A stretch of 64,000 nucleotides of DNA, from NCBI RefSeq assembly GCF_900110915.1, contig NZ_FOFG01000003.1, positions 233,848 through 297,847 on the forward strand. The letters are read 5' to 3'. A program made the translations under genes and the position numbers. The notes under the pieces are model-generated. The model made no database searches. It was not told where the DNA came from and saw only the letters and a list, made by a program, of their open reading frames with translations. Of this stretch, positions 26,724 to 35,831 are shown one piece after another. How positions within the stretch are numbered: position 1 is the first letter of the stretch; the number at the start of each line of letters is the position of its first letter. Source of the stretch: Faunimonas pinastri (lineage in GTDB: Bacteria; Pseudomonadota; Alphaproteobacteria; Rhizobiales; Afifellaceae).

Positions 26724-27671
26724 ATGTCGCAGAGCTTCGTCCACGTCCATCTGGTCGCCCTGCGCTATTTCGCCGAGACGGTTCGGGCGGGCTCGATGCG
26801 GCAGGCGTCGGAGGTCCTGTCGACGGCGCCATCCGCCGTCAACCGCCAGATCCTGAAGCTTGAGGAACAGCTGCAGGTCCGGCTGTTCGACCGCGTATCC
26901 GGCGGCGTGAAGCTCACCTCGGCCGGCGAGGTCCTCTACGGCTATATCCGCAATCTCGAACGCAATCTGGAACTGGCGATCGATCGCATCGACGACATGC
27001 GCGCGCTGCGGCGGGGTCATGTCCGCATCGCCTGCGAGGATGGGATCGGACGCGATTTCATGACGGCGGAGCTCGCCGCCTTCGCCGCCGAGCATCTGGG
27101 CGTGACCTATTCGCTTTCCATCCACGGCGCGCAGCAGATCCTCGATCTGGTTTCGGCCGGCGAAGTGGATATCGGGCTCACCATGGGGCCGCCGATGCGC
27201 TCCGACATCCGGCTCGTCGGCTCGGTGCCGATCCCGATGGGCGTCGTCATGCCGCCGGACCATGCGCTTGCCGGGCGCGAGCAGATGACGCTGGTGGATC
27301 TCGTCGGGGAGCGGATGATCCTCGGCAGCCCCGGCTATGGCGGCGGGTCGGAGATTGCCCGCCACGTCACGGAAGCGAGCCGCCACCGGCCCTTCGTGGA
27401 ATCGAACTCCTCCGACAACATTCTCTGCCTTGTCCTGGCCGGCATGGGACTGGCCGTGCGCAGTCCCGTTGGCCTGCTGGCCGAGCTTTCGCGCGAGGCG
27501 CTTGCCTTCGTGCCGCTTGCCGGGCGCGGCGTGCCCGTCGTGAAGCTCTGCCTGTGGACGCATTCCACCCGTACGCCCTCCATCGCCGGCTCCGTCCTGA
27601 CGGAGCGGTTCCTGCGCGCGCTCGAACCCTTTGCCGAAACCCTGGCCCGCTGGCGCGCGCCAGCTTCCTGA
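26724..27671 (+). CDS. LysR family transcriptional regulator
   Basis: The 315-residue protein has an N-terminal winged helix (ALRYFAETVRAGSMRQASEVLSTAPSAVNRQILKLEEQL, recognition helix near residues 28-45) and a periplasmic-binding-protein-like effector domain. GGAGAAA precedes the ATG at 26724. It stands between the importer operon and the monooxygenase operon, all on the same strand, and probably controls one or both. Its effector is unknown. Confidence 0.88.
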   Translation: MSQSFVHVHLVALRYFAETVRAGSMRQASEVLSTAPSAVNRQILKLEEQLQVRLFDRVSGGVKLTSAGEVLYGYIRNLERNLELAIDRIDDMRALRRGHVRIACEDGIGRDFMTAELAAFAAEHLGVTYSLSIHGAQQILDLVSAGEVDIGLTMGPPMRSDIRLVGSVPIPMGVVMPPDHALAGREQMTLVDLVGERMILGSPGYGGGSEIARHVTEASRHRPFVESNSSDNILCLVLAGMGLAVRSPVGLLAELSREALAFVPLAGRGVPVVKLCLWTHSTRTPSIAGSVLTERFLRALEPFAETLARWRAPAS

Positions 27672-27792
27672 GGCCTGCCGCGCTGGCGCCCGTTGCCGAA
27701 ACCGCAACGTTTCGCCTGATATTCGGCGCTATGCCCGCCCGCTTCCATCGCTAGCCTTACGGTCCAGCCAGAGACGGAAGAGGACACGAGCG

Positions 27793-29277
27793 ATGATCGA
27801 CCAGAAGCCCGACGCGGAGCGACGTCTCGCCGAACTCGCCGGGCAGGTGCGGCGCGAAATGGAGATGCTCTCTTTCGCGACCAAGCCGTGGGTCATGCCC
27901 GTGAAGGAAGACGGCGCCGTGCTGCCGGACGTCACGATCATCGGCGGCGGGCAGAGCGGGCTGGCCGTCGGACTGGAGCTGAAGCGCCGTGGCGTCGCCA
28001 ACTTCGTCATCCTGGACGCCAATCCCGCCGGTTTCGAGGGCGTTTGGGAAACCTATGCCCGCAATTACGAGATCCGCTCGCCCAAGGACATCACCGGCAT
28101 GGAGGGCGGCCTGCCGTCGCTCGCCATCGAAAGCTACGTCATCGCCCGTTACGGACAGGAGGGCTGGGACGGCATCAAGCGCATCCCGCGCACCGTCTGG
28201 ATGGCTTATCTCCGCTGGTTCCGCGCCGTCACCGACCTGCCGATCCGCAACGACACGCGCGTGATCGATCTCGACTTCGATGCAGGCGGCGTGACGCTGA
28301 CGCTGGGCGATGGCAGCCGCATGCGGACGCGGCAGGTGGTGCTCGCCACCGGCATGGAGGGCGGCGGCGGCTGGCGCACGCCGCGCGAGATCGCCGAGAC
28401 GCTGCCGCCGGAGGTCTACAACCACTCCGCCGATATCTTCGACGAGGCGTATCTCGGCGGCAAGCGCGTCGGCGTGCTGGGCGCGGGCGCGGCGGCCTTC
28501 GACATGGCCGTCACCGCGCTGGAGGCGGGAGCGGCACGCGTCGACATGTTCCTGCGCCGGCGGGACCTGCCGATGCGCGACGTGATCCGAGAACTGGAGA
28601 ATGGCGGGTATCTCGTCCACGCGAACCGGATTCCAGACCAGACCAAGTGGAACATCTCCAAATACATGAACGGGCTCAGCCAGGCCCCGGCGGAGCACCA
28701 TTTCCACAAGGCCTGCTCCTACGAGAACTTCACCATCCATCTGGGTTCGCCATGGCAGACGATCCGCTGGACGGGACAGGATGTTCACGTTCGCACGCCG
28801 CTGGACGACTGGACCTTCGATCATGTGTTCACGGCGACGGGGGTCAGCGTCGACATGGCGCGCCGGCCGGAGCTTGCCCGCATCCACGCCAACGCGGCGC
28901 TGTGGCGCGACCGCTTCGTTCCCGATGACGGCGATCTCGCCAGCCCGCGCCTCGATTTTCCCTATCTCGACGGGCAGTATCGCTTCACCGAGCGCGTGCC
29001 CGGCACGGCCCCCGGCCTCGATCGGATCTTCGCCTTCAATGCGCTGGCGGGCCTGAGCATGGGCGGGCTTGCCGCCGTCTCCATCGGCGCCTTCCGCTTT
29101 GGCACGCGCAAGCTCGTCGACGCCGTCACGGAGCGGCTGTTCGACGAGCAGGTCGCCGCCATCGTCCCTTACCTCGACACCTTCGACAAACCCGGTGTGA
29201 CGGTCCCGGAAAACATGGCAAACAAGCTCGAAGCATGCCGCCTGCGGCTTGCCGCGCTGGAACTCGAGAATGCCTGA
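27793..29277 (+). CDS. Flavin-containing monooxygenase-like FAD/NAD(P) oxidoreductase
   Basis: The 494-residue protein has a leading FAD-binding Rossmann motif GGGQSG (residues 51-56) and a second dinucleotide motif GVLGAGAAAFD in the middle followed by VDMFLRRRDLP, which suits NADPH. This is the layout of flavin monooxygenases and Baeyer-Villiger enzymes, but an N-terminal helical extension of about 45 residues precedes it and no standard FxGxxxHxxxW motif was seen. Its end overlaps the next hydrolase gene by 8 bases. It could oxygenate an N-heterocycle or insert oxygen next to a carbonyl group. Confidence 0.82.
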   Translation: MIDQKPDAERRLAELAGQVRREMEMLSFATKPWVMPVKEDGAVLPDVTIIGGGQSGLAVGLELKRRGVANFVILDANPAGFEGVWETYARNYEIRSPKDITGMEGGLPSLAIESYVIARYGQEGWDGIKRIPRTVWMAYLRWFRAVTDLPIRNDTRVIDLDFDAGGVTLTLGDGSRMRTRQVVLATGMEGGGGWRTPREIAETLPPEVYNHSADIFDEAYLGGKRVGVLGAGAAAFDMAVTALEAGAARVDMFLRRRDLPMRDVIRELENGGYLVHANRIPDQTKWNISKYMNGLSQAPAEHHFHKACSYENFTIHLGSPWQTIRWTGQDVHVRTPLDDWTFDHVFTATGVSVDMARRPELARIHANAALWRDRFVPDDGDLASPRLDFPYLDGQYRFTERVPGTAPGLDRIFAFNALAGLSMGGLAAVSIGAFRFGTRKLVDAVTERLFDEQVAAIVPYLDTFDKPGVTVPENMANKLEACRLRLAALELENA

Positions 29278-30484
29278 AGGCGATTTCATCCTCGACAACG
29301 TCATGACCGAGCCGGGGGGCGCGCCCGTTTCGCTTACCGTCTCCTGCGGACGCATCGCCGCGATCGGCGAAGCGCCCGCGGCGTCTTCCCTGCCGCGCTT
29401 CGATGGCGCGGGCGCGCTGGCGACGCCTGGTTTCAGCGACGTCCACGTGCATCTCGACAAGGCGATGATCCTCGGCCAGTGCCCGATCTGCGAGGGCACG
29501 CTTGCCGAGGCCGTGCGCCTGACCTCCGCCGCCAAGCGGGGTTTCACCGCCGAGGACGTGCATGCCCGCGCGAGCGAGGTGCTGGACATGGCGGTGCGCG
29601 CGGGCACGCAGCGCATGCGGACCTTCGTGGAGGTCGATCCCCGCGTGGAGCTGCGCGCCTTCGAGGCGATCATGCGGCTGCGTGCCGAATGGTCCGACCT
29701 GATCGAGCTGCAGGTCTGCGCCTTCGCGCAGGAAGGGCTGACGCAGGAACCCGCGACGCTGGATCTCCTGATCGCGGCGCTGGAGGCCGGCGCGGACCTC
29801 GTCGGAGGCTGCCCCTATACCGACACCGATCCCGAAGCCCATGTGCGGGCGATCTTCGACCTCGGGGAGCGCTTCGACGTGGACGTGGATTTCCACGCCG
29901 ATTTCGATCTCGACCCCGAGGGCTCGATCCTGCCCGCCATCATCCGGGAAACGCTGGCGCGTGGCTGGCAAGGCCGCGTCGCCGTGGGACATGCGACGAA
30001 ATTCGCGACGTTTGCGGCGGAGCGGCGCGAAGCCCTGGCGCGGGAAATGGCGGCGGCAGGCATCGCGCTGGTCGTCCTGCCGGCAACCGACACCTTCCTC
30101 AACGGCCCGGGCGGCATGGCGCCGGCCCATCGCCTGTCGCAAGGGGGCGTGACCGTCGCGCTCGCCACCAACAACGTCCAGAACCCCTTCACCCCCTATG
30201 GCGACGCCTCGCTCCTCCGGATGGGGCAGTTCTATGCCAATCTCGACCGCCTCGCTTCCGATGCCGCCCTGGAGAATGTCTTCGCCATGATCACCACGGC
30301 CCCGGAGCGGATCATGCGTCGTGCGGCGGCGGCGCTCGCGGTCGGGAAACCGGCGGATTTCCTGCTGGTGGAGGCCAGATCGCCGGCCGACGCCCTGCGC
30401 CGCAATGCGCCTGTGCGGGCGGTGGTGAAGGGCGGACGCCTGCGGCTCTGGTCGCCACGTGCCCCGCTTGCGAGAGGCGCCTGA
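29270..30484 (+). CDS. Cytosine deaminase-like amidohydrolase (catalytic Asp appears as Asn)
   Basis: The 404-residue protein has HVHLDK (His59, His61), VDFHADFDLDPEG for the third ligand, GHATKFAT for the fourth His, and the closing motif ALATNNVQNPFTPYGD. In cytosine deaminase and AtzC-type enzymes the corresponding motif has Asp (G-x-D-n-v), so Asn stands at a normally essential metal/acid position. The start ATG 29270 overlaps the monooxygenase gene by 8 bases. One base separates it from the transpeptidase-like gene. Deaminase or related C-N hydrolysis is probable but activity is uncertain. Confidence 0.82.
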   Translation: MPEGDFILDNVMTEPGGAPVSLTVSCGRIAAIGEAPAASSLPRFDGAGALATPGFSDVHVHLDKAMILGQCPICEGTLAEAVRLTSAAKRGFTAEDVHARASEVLDMAVRAGTQRMRTFVEVDPRVELRAFEAIMRLRAEWSDLIELQVCAFAQEGLTQEPATLDLLIAALEAGADLVGGCPYTDTDPEAHVRAIFDLGERFDVDVDFHADFDLDPEGSILPAIIRETLARGWQGRVAVGHATKFATFAAERREALAREMAAAGIALVVLPATDTFLNGPGGMAPAHRLSQGGVTVALATNNVQNPFTPYGDASLLRMGQFYANLDRLASDAALENVFAMITTAPERIMRRAAAALAVGKPADFLLVEARSPADALRRNAPVRAVVKGGRLRLWSPRAPLARGA

Positions 30485-30485
30485 C

Positions 30486-31979
30486 ATGAAGGACGTGCTG
30501 GCGATCGCTCCGCATCCGGATGCCGCGGCATTGGGCAACCGGCTGCTGGAAGCGGGCCGGAGCGCGGCGGAGGCGGCGGTCGCTATGGGCGCGCACCTCT
30601 CCGTCACCATGCCGCATTTCTGCGGGATCGGCGGCGACGCGGTCTGGCTCGTGTCCGACCGGGAGGGCCACGTGCGCGCCCTGAACGGCATAGGCCAGGC
30701 TTGGGAATCCGCCGCCGCCGTCACCCGCATCGAGACGCGCGGGCCGGCTTCCATCCTGACATCGGCAGCCGCCGTTTCGACATGGCAGGCGGCGTTGGAT
30801 GCCTTTGGCAACGCCAAACCCGATCTCGACGCCCTGCTTTCCCCGGCCATCGAAGCGGCGCGCGACGGCATGGTCGTCACGCCGTCGCAGGATTTCTGGC
30901 GCGCAATGCGGGCGGGCGAAAGCGCCGACTGGCCGGGCTTCGGCGTGTACCGGGAGACCGCCACAGGCGAAACGCTCCGGCAGGAAAAGCTGGCGGACAG
31001 CCTCGACTGTCTTCGGGCGGAAGGGTTGGAAAGCTTCTACACCGGCAGCTTGGCCGGCCGGATTCTCGACGACCTCCGTTCGCTCGGCCTTGGGGTCACG
31101 CCCGACGATCTCCGCCGCACCTGGACCGAAGTGGGAGAGCCTCTGCGGCTCGGCTACCGCGATGCGACGCTTCATGCTCCGCCGCCGCCGACGCAGGGCG
31201 TCACGACGCTGGAGATCATGGGCATCCTCGGGGCGCTCGGCGAGACGCCGGCGATGGGCAGCGCCGCTGACTATCATCTGATGGTCGAAGCGGTGAAGGG
31301 CGCTTTTCTGGACCGGCGCGGGCTGGACGACAGCGCCGGGACGCGCGAGCGCGTTGCCTCGCTGCTTTCCGAGGCGAACCTCCGGATGCGTGCCGGCGAG
31401 ATCGACCGGGCGCGCGCGCGGCCCTGGCCGGAGCCGTTTCGCGAGGCCGACACCGTGTATTTCGCCGCGCGGGACAAAGCCGGCGGCTGCGTTTCCGCCC
31501 TGCAGAGCACCTATTTCGACTGGGGCAGCGGCTGCTGTTTGCCCGGCACCGGCATCATCTGGCACAACCGGGGCGCCAGCTTCTCGCTGGAGGAGGGGCC
31601 GAACCGCCTCGCGCCCGGACGTCGTCCTTTTCACACCCTCAACCCCGGCATCGCCACGCGCGAGGGCAGGCCATGGCTGCTCTACGGCACGCAGGGCGCC
31701 GACGGACAACCGCAGACGCTGACGGTGCTGCTGCGCCACGCCATCGATCACGGCCTTCCCCCGGATGCGGCGCTGGCGCGGCCCCGCTTCCTGCTCGGCC
31801 GCACCTTTTCCGACAATCGCGACACGCTGAAGCTGGAGCCTATGGGCACCGAAGCCGAGCTTCGGGCTCTCGGCCATGTCATCAGTCCGATCCCGAGCCT
31901 GAGCCCGCTGGCAGGGCAGGCCGGCATGATCCGGATCGAGGGAAACTCCGTCACAGGTTGCCACGATCCGAGAGGATGA
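30486..31979 (+). CDS. Gamma-glutamyltranspeptidase-like Ntn hydrolase
   Basis: The 497-residue protein follows the GGT plan. GIGGDAVW lies near the N-terminus, and the central processing site reads EADTVYFAARDKAGGCVSALQST, where the Thr after Asp is the expected autocatalytic nucleophile. SGCCLPGTGIIWHNRGASFS and LYGTQGADGQPQT follow. No signal peptide is visible, so it should act in the cytoplasm, unlike periplasmic GGT. As the last gene of the monooxygenase operon it may cleave or form a gamma-glutamyl or other amide bond on an intermediate. Confidence 0.85.
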   Translation: MKDVLAIAPHPDAAALGNRLLEAGRSAAEAAVAMGAHLSVTMPHFCGIGGDAVWLVSDREGHVRALNGIGQAWESAAAVTRIETRGPASILTSAAAVSTWQAALDAFGNAKPDLDALLSPAIEAARDGMVVTPSQDFWRAMRAGESADWPGFGVYRETATGETLRQEKLADSLDCLRAEGLESFYTGSLAGRILDDLRSLGLGVTPDDLRRTWTEVGEPLRLGYRDATLHAPPPPTQGVTTLEIMGILGALGETPAMGSAADYHLMVEAVKGAFLDRRGLDDSAGTRERVASLLSEANLRMRAGEIDRARARPWPEPFREADTVYFAARDKAGGCVSALQSTYFDWGSGCCLPGTGIIWHNRGASFSLEEGPNRLAPGRRPFHTLNPGIATREGRPWLLYGTQGADGQPQTLTVLLRHAIDHGLPPDAALARPRFLLGRTFSDNRDTLKLEPMGTEAELRALGHVISPIPSLSPLAGQAGMIRIEGNSVTGCHDPRG

Positions 31980-32144
31980 GGCCGCCCGCCGGCACCTCAA
32001 GGACTTAACACCGGGAGCGCGGCTTCCTTCGTCCTGCGATCTGGGGGCTGCACCATATCCGGCCCCGGCTTGCCCCGAGATTTCGAATCGCTTGCCGGGC
32101 GGGATGAATTTTCGGCGAGACGGAAAAGACGGCTGCCTCCCGCT

Positions 32145-33071
32145 CTAGACCTGCGCCGTCTTCCTTGCCGGTCTGGCCTTGCTCTTGCTCAGCGCCGGCG
32201 CGGCCTGCAGCGCATGTTCGAGATGCTCTGACATCAGGCGGGCCGCGTCCCGCTGGTTTCCCGCTTCCACCGCATCCAGGATCGCCAGATGCTCGCGGCA
32301 CCAGTCGCGTACGCGGCGGCGATTGGAATAGCCGGTGAATTCGAGCAGGCGGCGCATCCGGTTCTGCTGTTGGATCGCTTGCAGGAAGAAAGGGTTGCCG
32401 CAGAATTCCACCAGCATTTCGTGAAATTGGCGGTCCGTCTCGAAGAGTTGGCGGCGGTCGACACTGGCGATGTCGGGATGCGCCTCCAGATAAAGGTGCT
32501 GCAGCCGAACCCGCTCGATCATTCCAGGATCGGGGGTGAAGCCGGGAAGCAGCAGCGCGGCCGGCTCCAGCACGCGGCGGAAATCGTAGCTGTTGCTGAG
32601 GGCGACGCCGGTGTCGAGCGTCGGCATGAAGGTCCAGCCGCGTCCGGCGTTGCGCTGGAGCAGGCCATCGTCGACGAGGCGGGTCAGCGTCTTCTGCAAC
32701 GCGGCCCTGTCGGCGTCGTAGCGACGGGCGATGTCGCTCTGGATGAAACTGTCGGGCAGGTTCTTGGCGAGCCGGTCCTGCACGATCAGCGTGTAGAGAT
32801 CCTGATCGCTGGTCGGGGGAACCTCGACTTCAAGCCGCTGCAATTCGTCCGGCGAGGCCTTGAGGAAGAAGCCATGGTTCTTCTTGGCCTCCAGCACGCC
32901 GTGGTCGGCCAGGAGCATGAGCGCCGAGCGGACGGGGGTGCGGGACACCTGGAGAAGATCGCCCAACGCCTGCTCGCGCAGATGATGGCCCGGCTCGAAG
33001 CGCGCCTCACGCACGACGTCGAGGATCTGGTTCGCGAGCCTGTATCTCCGCTGTATGGGACTGCGCCCCAT
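32145..33071 (-). CDS. GntR family regulator with an apparent second winged helix and an FCD domain
   Basis: The 308-residue protein is about 80 residues longer than usual FCD regulators. It has an N-terminal GntR helix-turn-helix (LREQALGDLLQVSRTPVRSALMLLADHGVL). A second similar segment follows near residues 110-150 (FIQSDIARRYDADRAALQKTLTRLVDDGLL), then an FCD-like domain (FETDRQFHEMLVEFCGN and later REHLAILDAVEAGN). It diverges from the amino-acid importer operon and most likely controls it. A basic tail (KSKARPARK) ends the protein. Confidence 0.83.
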   Translation of the reverse strand: MGRSPIQRRYRLANQILDVVREARFEPGHHLREQALGDLLQVSRTPVRSALMLLADHGVLEAKKNHGFFLKASPDELQRLEVEVPPTSDQDLYTLIVQDRLAKNLPDSFIQSDIARRYDADRAALQKTLTRLVDDGLLQRNAGRGWTFMPTLDTGVALSNSYDFRRVLEPAALLLPGFTPDPGMIERVRLQHLYLEAHPDIASVDRRQLFETDRQFHEMLVEFCGNPFFLQAIQQQNRMRRLLEFTGYSNRRRVRDWCREHLAILDAVEAGNQRDAARLMSEHLEHALQAAPALSKSKARPARKTAQV

Positions 33072-33277
33072 TCCCCGCCCTGCTTGATCCGTCTGTTCTT
33101 GCAGCTTCGATACAATGTGAAGGCGGAGAGAACAAGAACACCTTTTGAACAGAAGGCTTTCCCAAGTGCCTGGACGGGAGGTCTTCCGCGAGCGTGCATA
33201 TCTCTAACCCACCGTGAATGCCTCATTTGTAGGCAGGAGAGTCCCGATATTTGGGCAGGTCCGGCGGAGCAATCCGC

Positions 33278-33306
33278 TTGACGTTCGGGCTTCGGCATAT
33301 TGTACT
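33278..33306 (+). promoter_or_regulatory. Putative promoter of the amino-acid importer operon
   Basis: TTGACG (33278-33283) and TGTACT (33301-33306) are spaced by 17 bases, 45 bases before the ATG at 33351. The -10 overlaps a dyad TGTA-CTGAT-TACA (33301-33313), a plausible site for the divergent GntR regulator. Confidence 0.4.
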
Positions 33307-33350
33307 GATTACACACATAAGAGCAATGAATGTACGTGAAGGGGATCTAC

Positions 33351-34160
33351 ATGTTTCGCAAGCTGGCCATTGCCGCCCTGCTGCCTCTCGGCCTGATCCA
33401 GGCCGCCACCGCCGCCGAGCTTCCCGGGAAGGGGCTCGTGGAGAAGGGCGCGCTCACCTATGGGACGGCGGCGACCTTCGCGCCGTTCGAGTTCCAGAAG
33501 GACGGCAAGCTGACCGGCTTCGACATCGACTTCATCCAGGCGCTCGGCGAAAAGCTGCACGCGACCCCGAAGCCGCTGAACATGGAGTTCAAGGGGCTGA
33601 TCCCGGCGCTGCTGGGCGGTCGCACGGACATCATCAACTCCGCCATGTACATCAACCCGCAGCGTTCCGAGCAGGTGGACTTCGTCCCCTACATGAAGAT
33701 CGGCAACGTCGTAATCGTGCAGAAGGGTAATCCGGCCAAGATCACCGGTCGCGACGACTCGCTCTGCGGCAAGAACATCGCGGTGACGCTGGGCGGCATC
33801 GAGGAAAGCCAGGCCCGCGCCGACGTGGAGCGCTGCAAGGCGAAGGGCCTGAAGCCGTTGACGGTCAGCACGCTGCCGACCGCGCAGGATTCCGCGCTGA
33901 ACCTGCGCCAGGGTCGCGCCGACGCGATCTTCGAGTCGAGCCCGGGCGCGGCGAAGCTGCTGCAGGAAGTGCCCGATACGTTCCAGACGGTCGGCGAGGA
34001 ATTCGAGGCGAACACGCAGATCGGCTTCGCCACCCGCAAGGGCGAGACGGCGCTGCAGGACTCGCTCAAGGCCGCCATCAAGGAGGTCGTCGCCGACGGC
34101 ACCTACGACAAGCTTCTGGCCAAGTGGAACCTCCCGGCCTCCGGCTCCATCTTCAAGTAA
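33351..34160 (+). CDS. Polar amino acid ABC transporter substrate-binding protein
   Basis: The 269-residue protein has a Sec signal (FRKLAIAALLPLGLIQAATAAE, cleavage near residue 22) and the SBP_bac_3 pattern: GALTYGTAATFAPFEFQKDGKLTGFDIDFIQALG and later GGRTDIINSAMYINPQRSEQVDF. ATG at 33351 is preceded by AAGGGGA. The family binds amino acids and derivatives such as arginine, histidine, opines or ectoine. It is the first gene of a long same-strand operon ending at 40261. Confidence 0.92.
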   Translation: MFRKLAIAALLPLGLIQAATAAELPGKGLVEKGALTYGTAATFAPFEFQKDGKLTGFDIDFIQALGEKLHATPKPLNMEFKGLIPALLGGRTDIINSAMYINPQRSEQVDFVPYMKIGNVVIVQKGNPAKITGRDDSLCGKNIAVTLGGIEESQARADVERCKAKGLKPLTVSTLPTAQDSALNLRQGRADAIFESSPGAAKLLQEVPDTFQTVGEEFEANTQIGFATRKGETALQDSLKAAIKEVVADGTYDKLLAKWNLPASGSIFK

Positions 34161-34189
34161 GCCGCGGGGGCCGATGCTTCCGGGCCCAT

Positions 34190-34215
34190 CGTTGCGGGGC
34201 TCGTTTCCCGCAACG
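34190..34215 (+). terminator. Stem-loop between binding protein and permease
   Basis: A 9-bp perfect stem CGTTGCGGG (34190-34198) / CCCGCAACG (34207-34215) with an 8-base loop. No T-tract follows. It likely acts as an mRNA stabiliser or partial terminator that favours the binding-protein transcript. Confidence 0.5.
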
Positions 34216-34249
34216 TCCATTCTCTCCGCAAGAAGATCGAGGAGCGCTG

Positions 34250-34969
34250 ATGTCGCTACATCTGGTCATCGATTATCTGTTCTCCGCGGTCTTCTTCCAG
34301 GCCGCGATGATGACGCTTCTCATCACCGTCACATCGCTGTTCTTCGGCGTCCTGGCGGGGCTGGTCATCGCCCTCCTGCAGGAAGCGACGTTCAGGCCGG
34401 TCCGCGTTCTGGCCTGGATCTATCTCTGGCTCTTCCGGGGCACGCCGGTCCTGTTCCAGATCATCTTCATCTACAACGTGCTGCCGGGCTTCGGCATCCG
34501 CCTCTCCGCCTTCCTCTCCGCCGTGATCGCGCTGTCGCTGAACGAGGGCGCCTACATGGCGGAAATCCTGCGCTCCGGCCTCGGCGCGGTGAAGAAGGGG
34601 CAGCGCACGGCCGGCCTGGCGCTCGGCCTGACCCGGACCGGGGTGATGCGCTACATCGTGCTGCCGCAGGCGCTCCGCATCGTGCTGCCGCCGGTCGGCA
34701 ACCAGATGATCGGCATGCTGAAGACGAGCGCGCTGGTCTCCGTCGTCGCGGTGCAGGAGCTGCTGCTCGTCGCCAACCAGACGGCGAGCTCGAACTTCCG
34801 ATACTTCGAGGCGCTGACTGCCGCCGGCATCTACTATCTCGCGCTGACGACCATCTTCATGGGCCTGCAGGCGCTGCTGGAGCAGTCGCTCGACGTCAAG
34901 CGCCGTCGTGCCCGCAGCGAGAAGCGCTCCCTGCTGCAGCGCCTCGCCCCGATCGAGGAGGCCCACTGA
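34250..34969 (+). CDS. Polar amino acid ABC transporter permease (HisM/GlnP type)
   Basis: The 239-residue inner-membrane protein has about five helices, the motif WIYLWLFRGTPVLFQIIF typical of the HisMQ family, and the EAA loop GQRTAGLALGLTRTGVMRYIVLPQALRIVLPP. GAGGAGCGCTG precedes the ATG. Only one permease gene is present, so it probably forms a homodimer. Confidence 0.92.
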   Translation: MSLHLVIDYLFSAVFFQAAMMTLLITVTSLFFGVLAGLVIALLQEATFRPVRVLAWIYLWLFRGTPVLFQIIFIYNVLPGFGIRLSAFLSAVIALSLNEGAYMAEILRSGLGAVKKGQRTAGLALGLTRTGVMRYIVLPQALRIVLPPVGNQMIGMLKTSALVSVVAVQELLLVANQTASSNFRYFEALTAAGIYYLALTTIFMGLQALLEQSLDVKRRRARSEKRSLLQRLAPIEEAH

Positions 34970-34970
34970 C

Positions 34971-35771
<801 letters not shown>

Positions 35772-35831
35772 CAGACAGGCCGGCGAGCCCGCCCGCCGGC
35801 AGAGCCTTCGAACCAGTTCCGAGAGACAATC

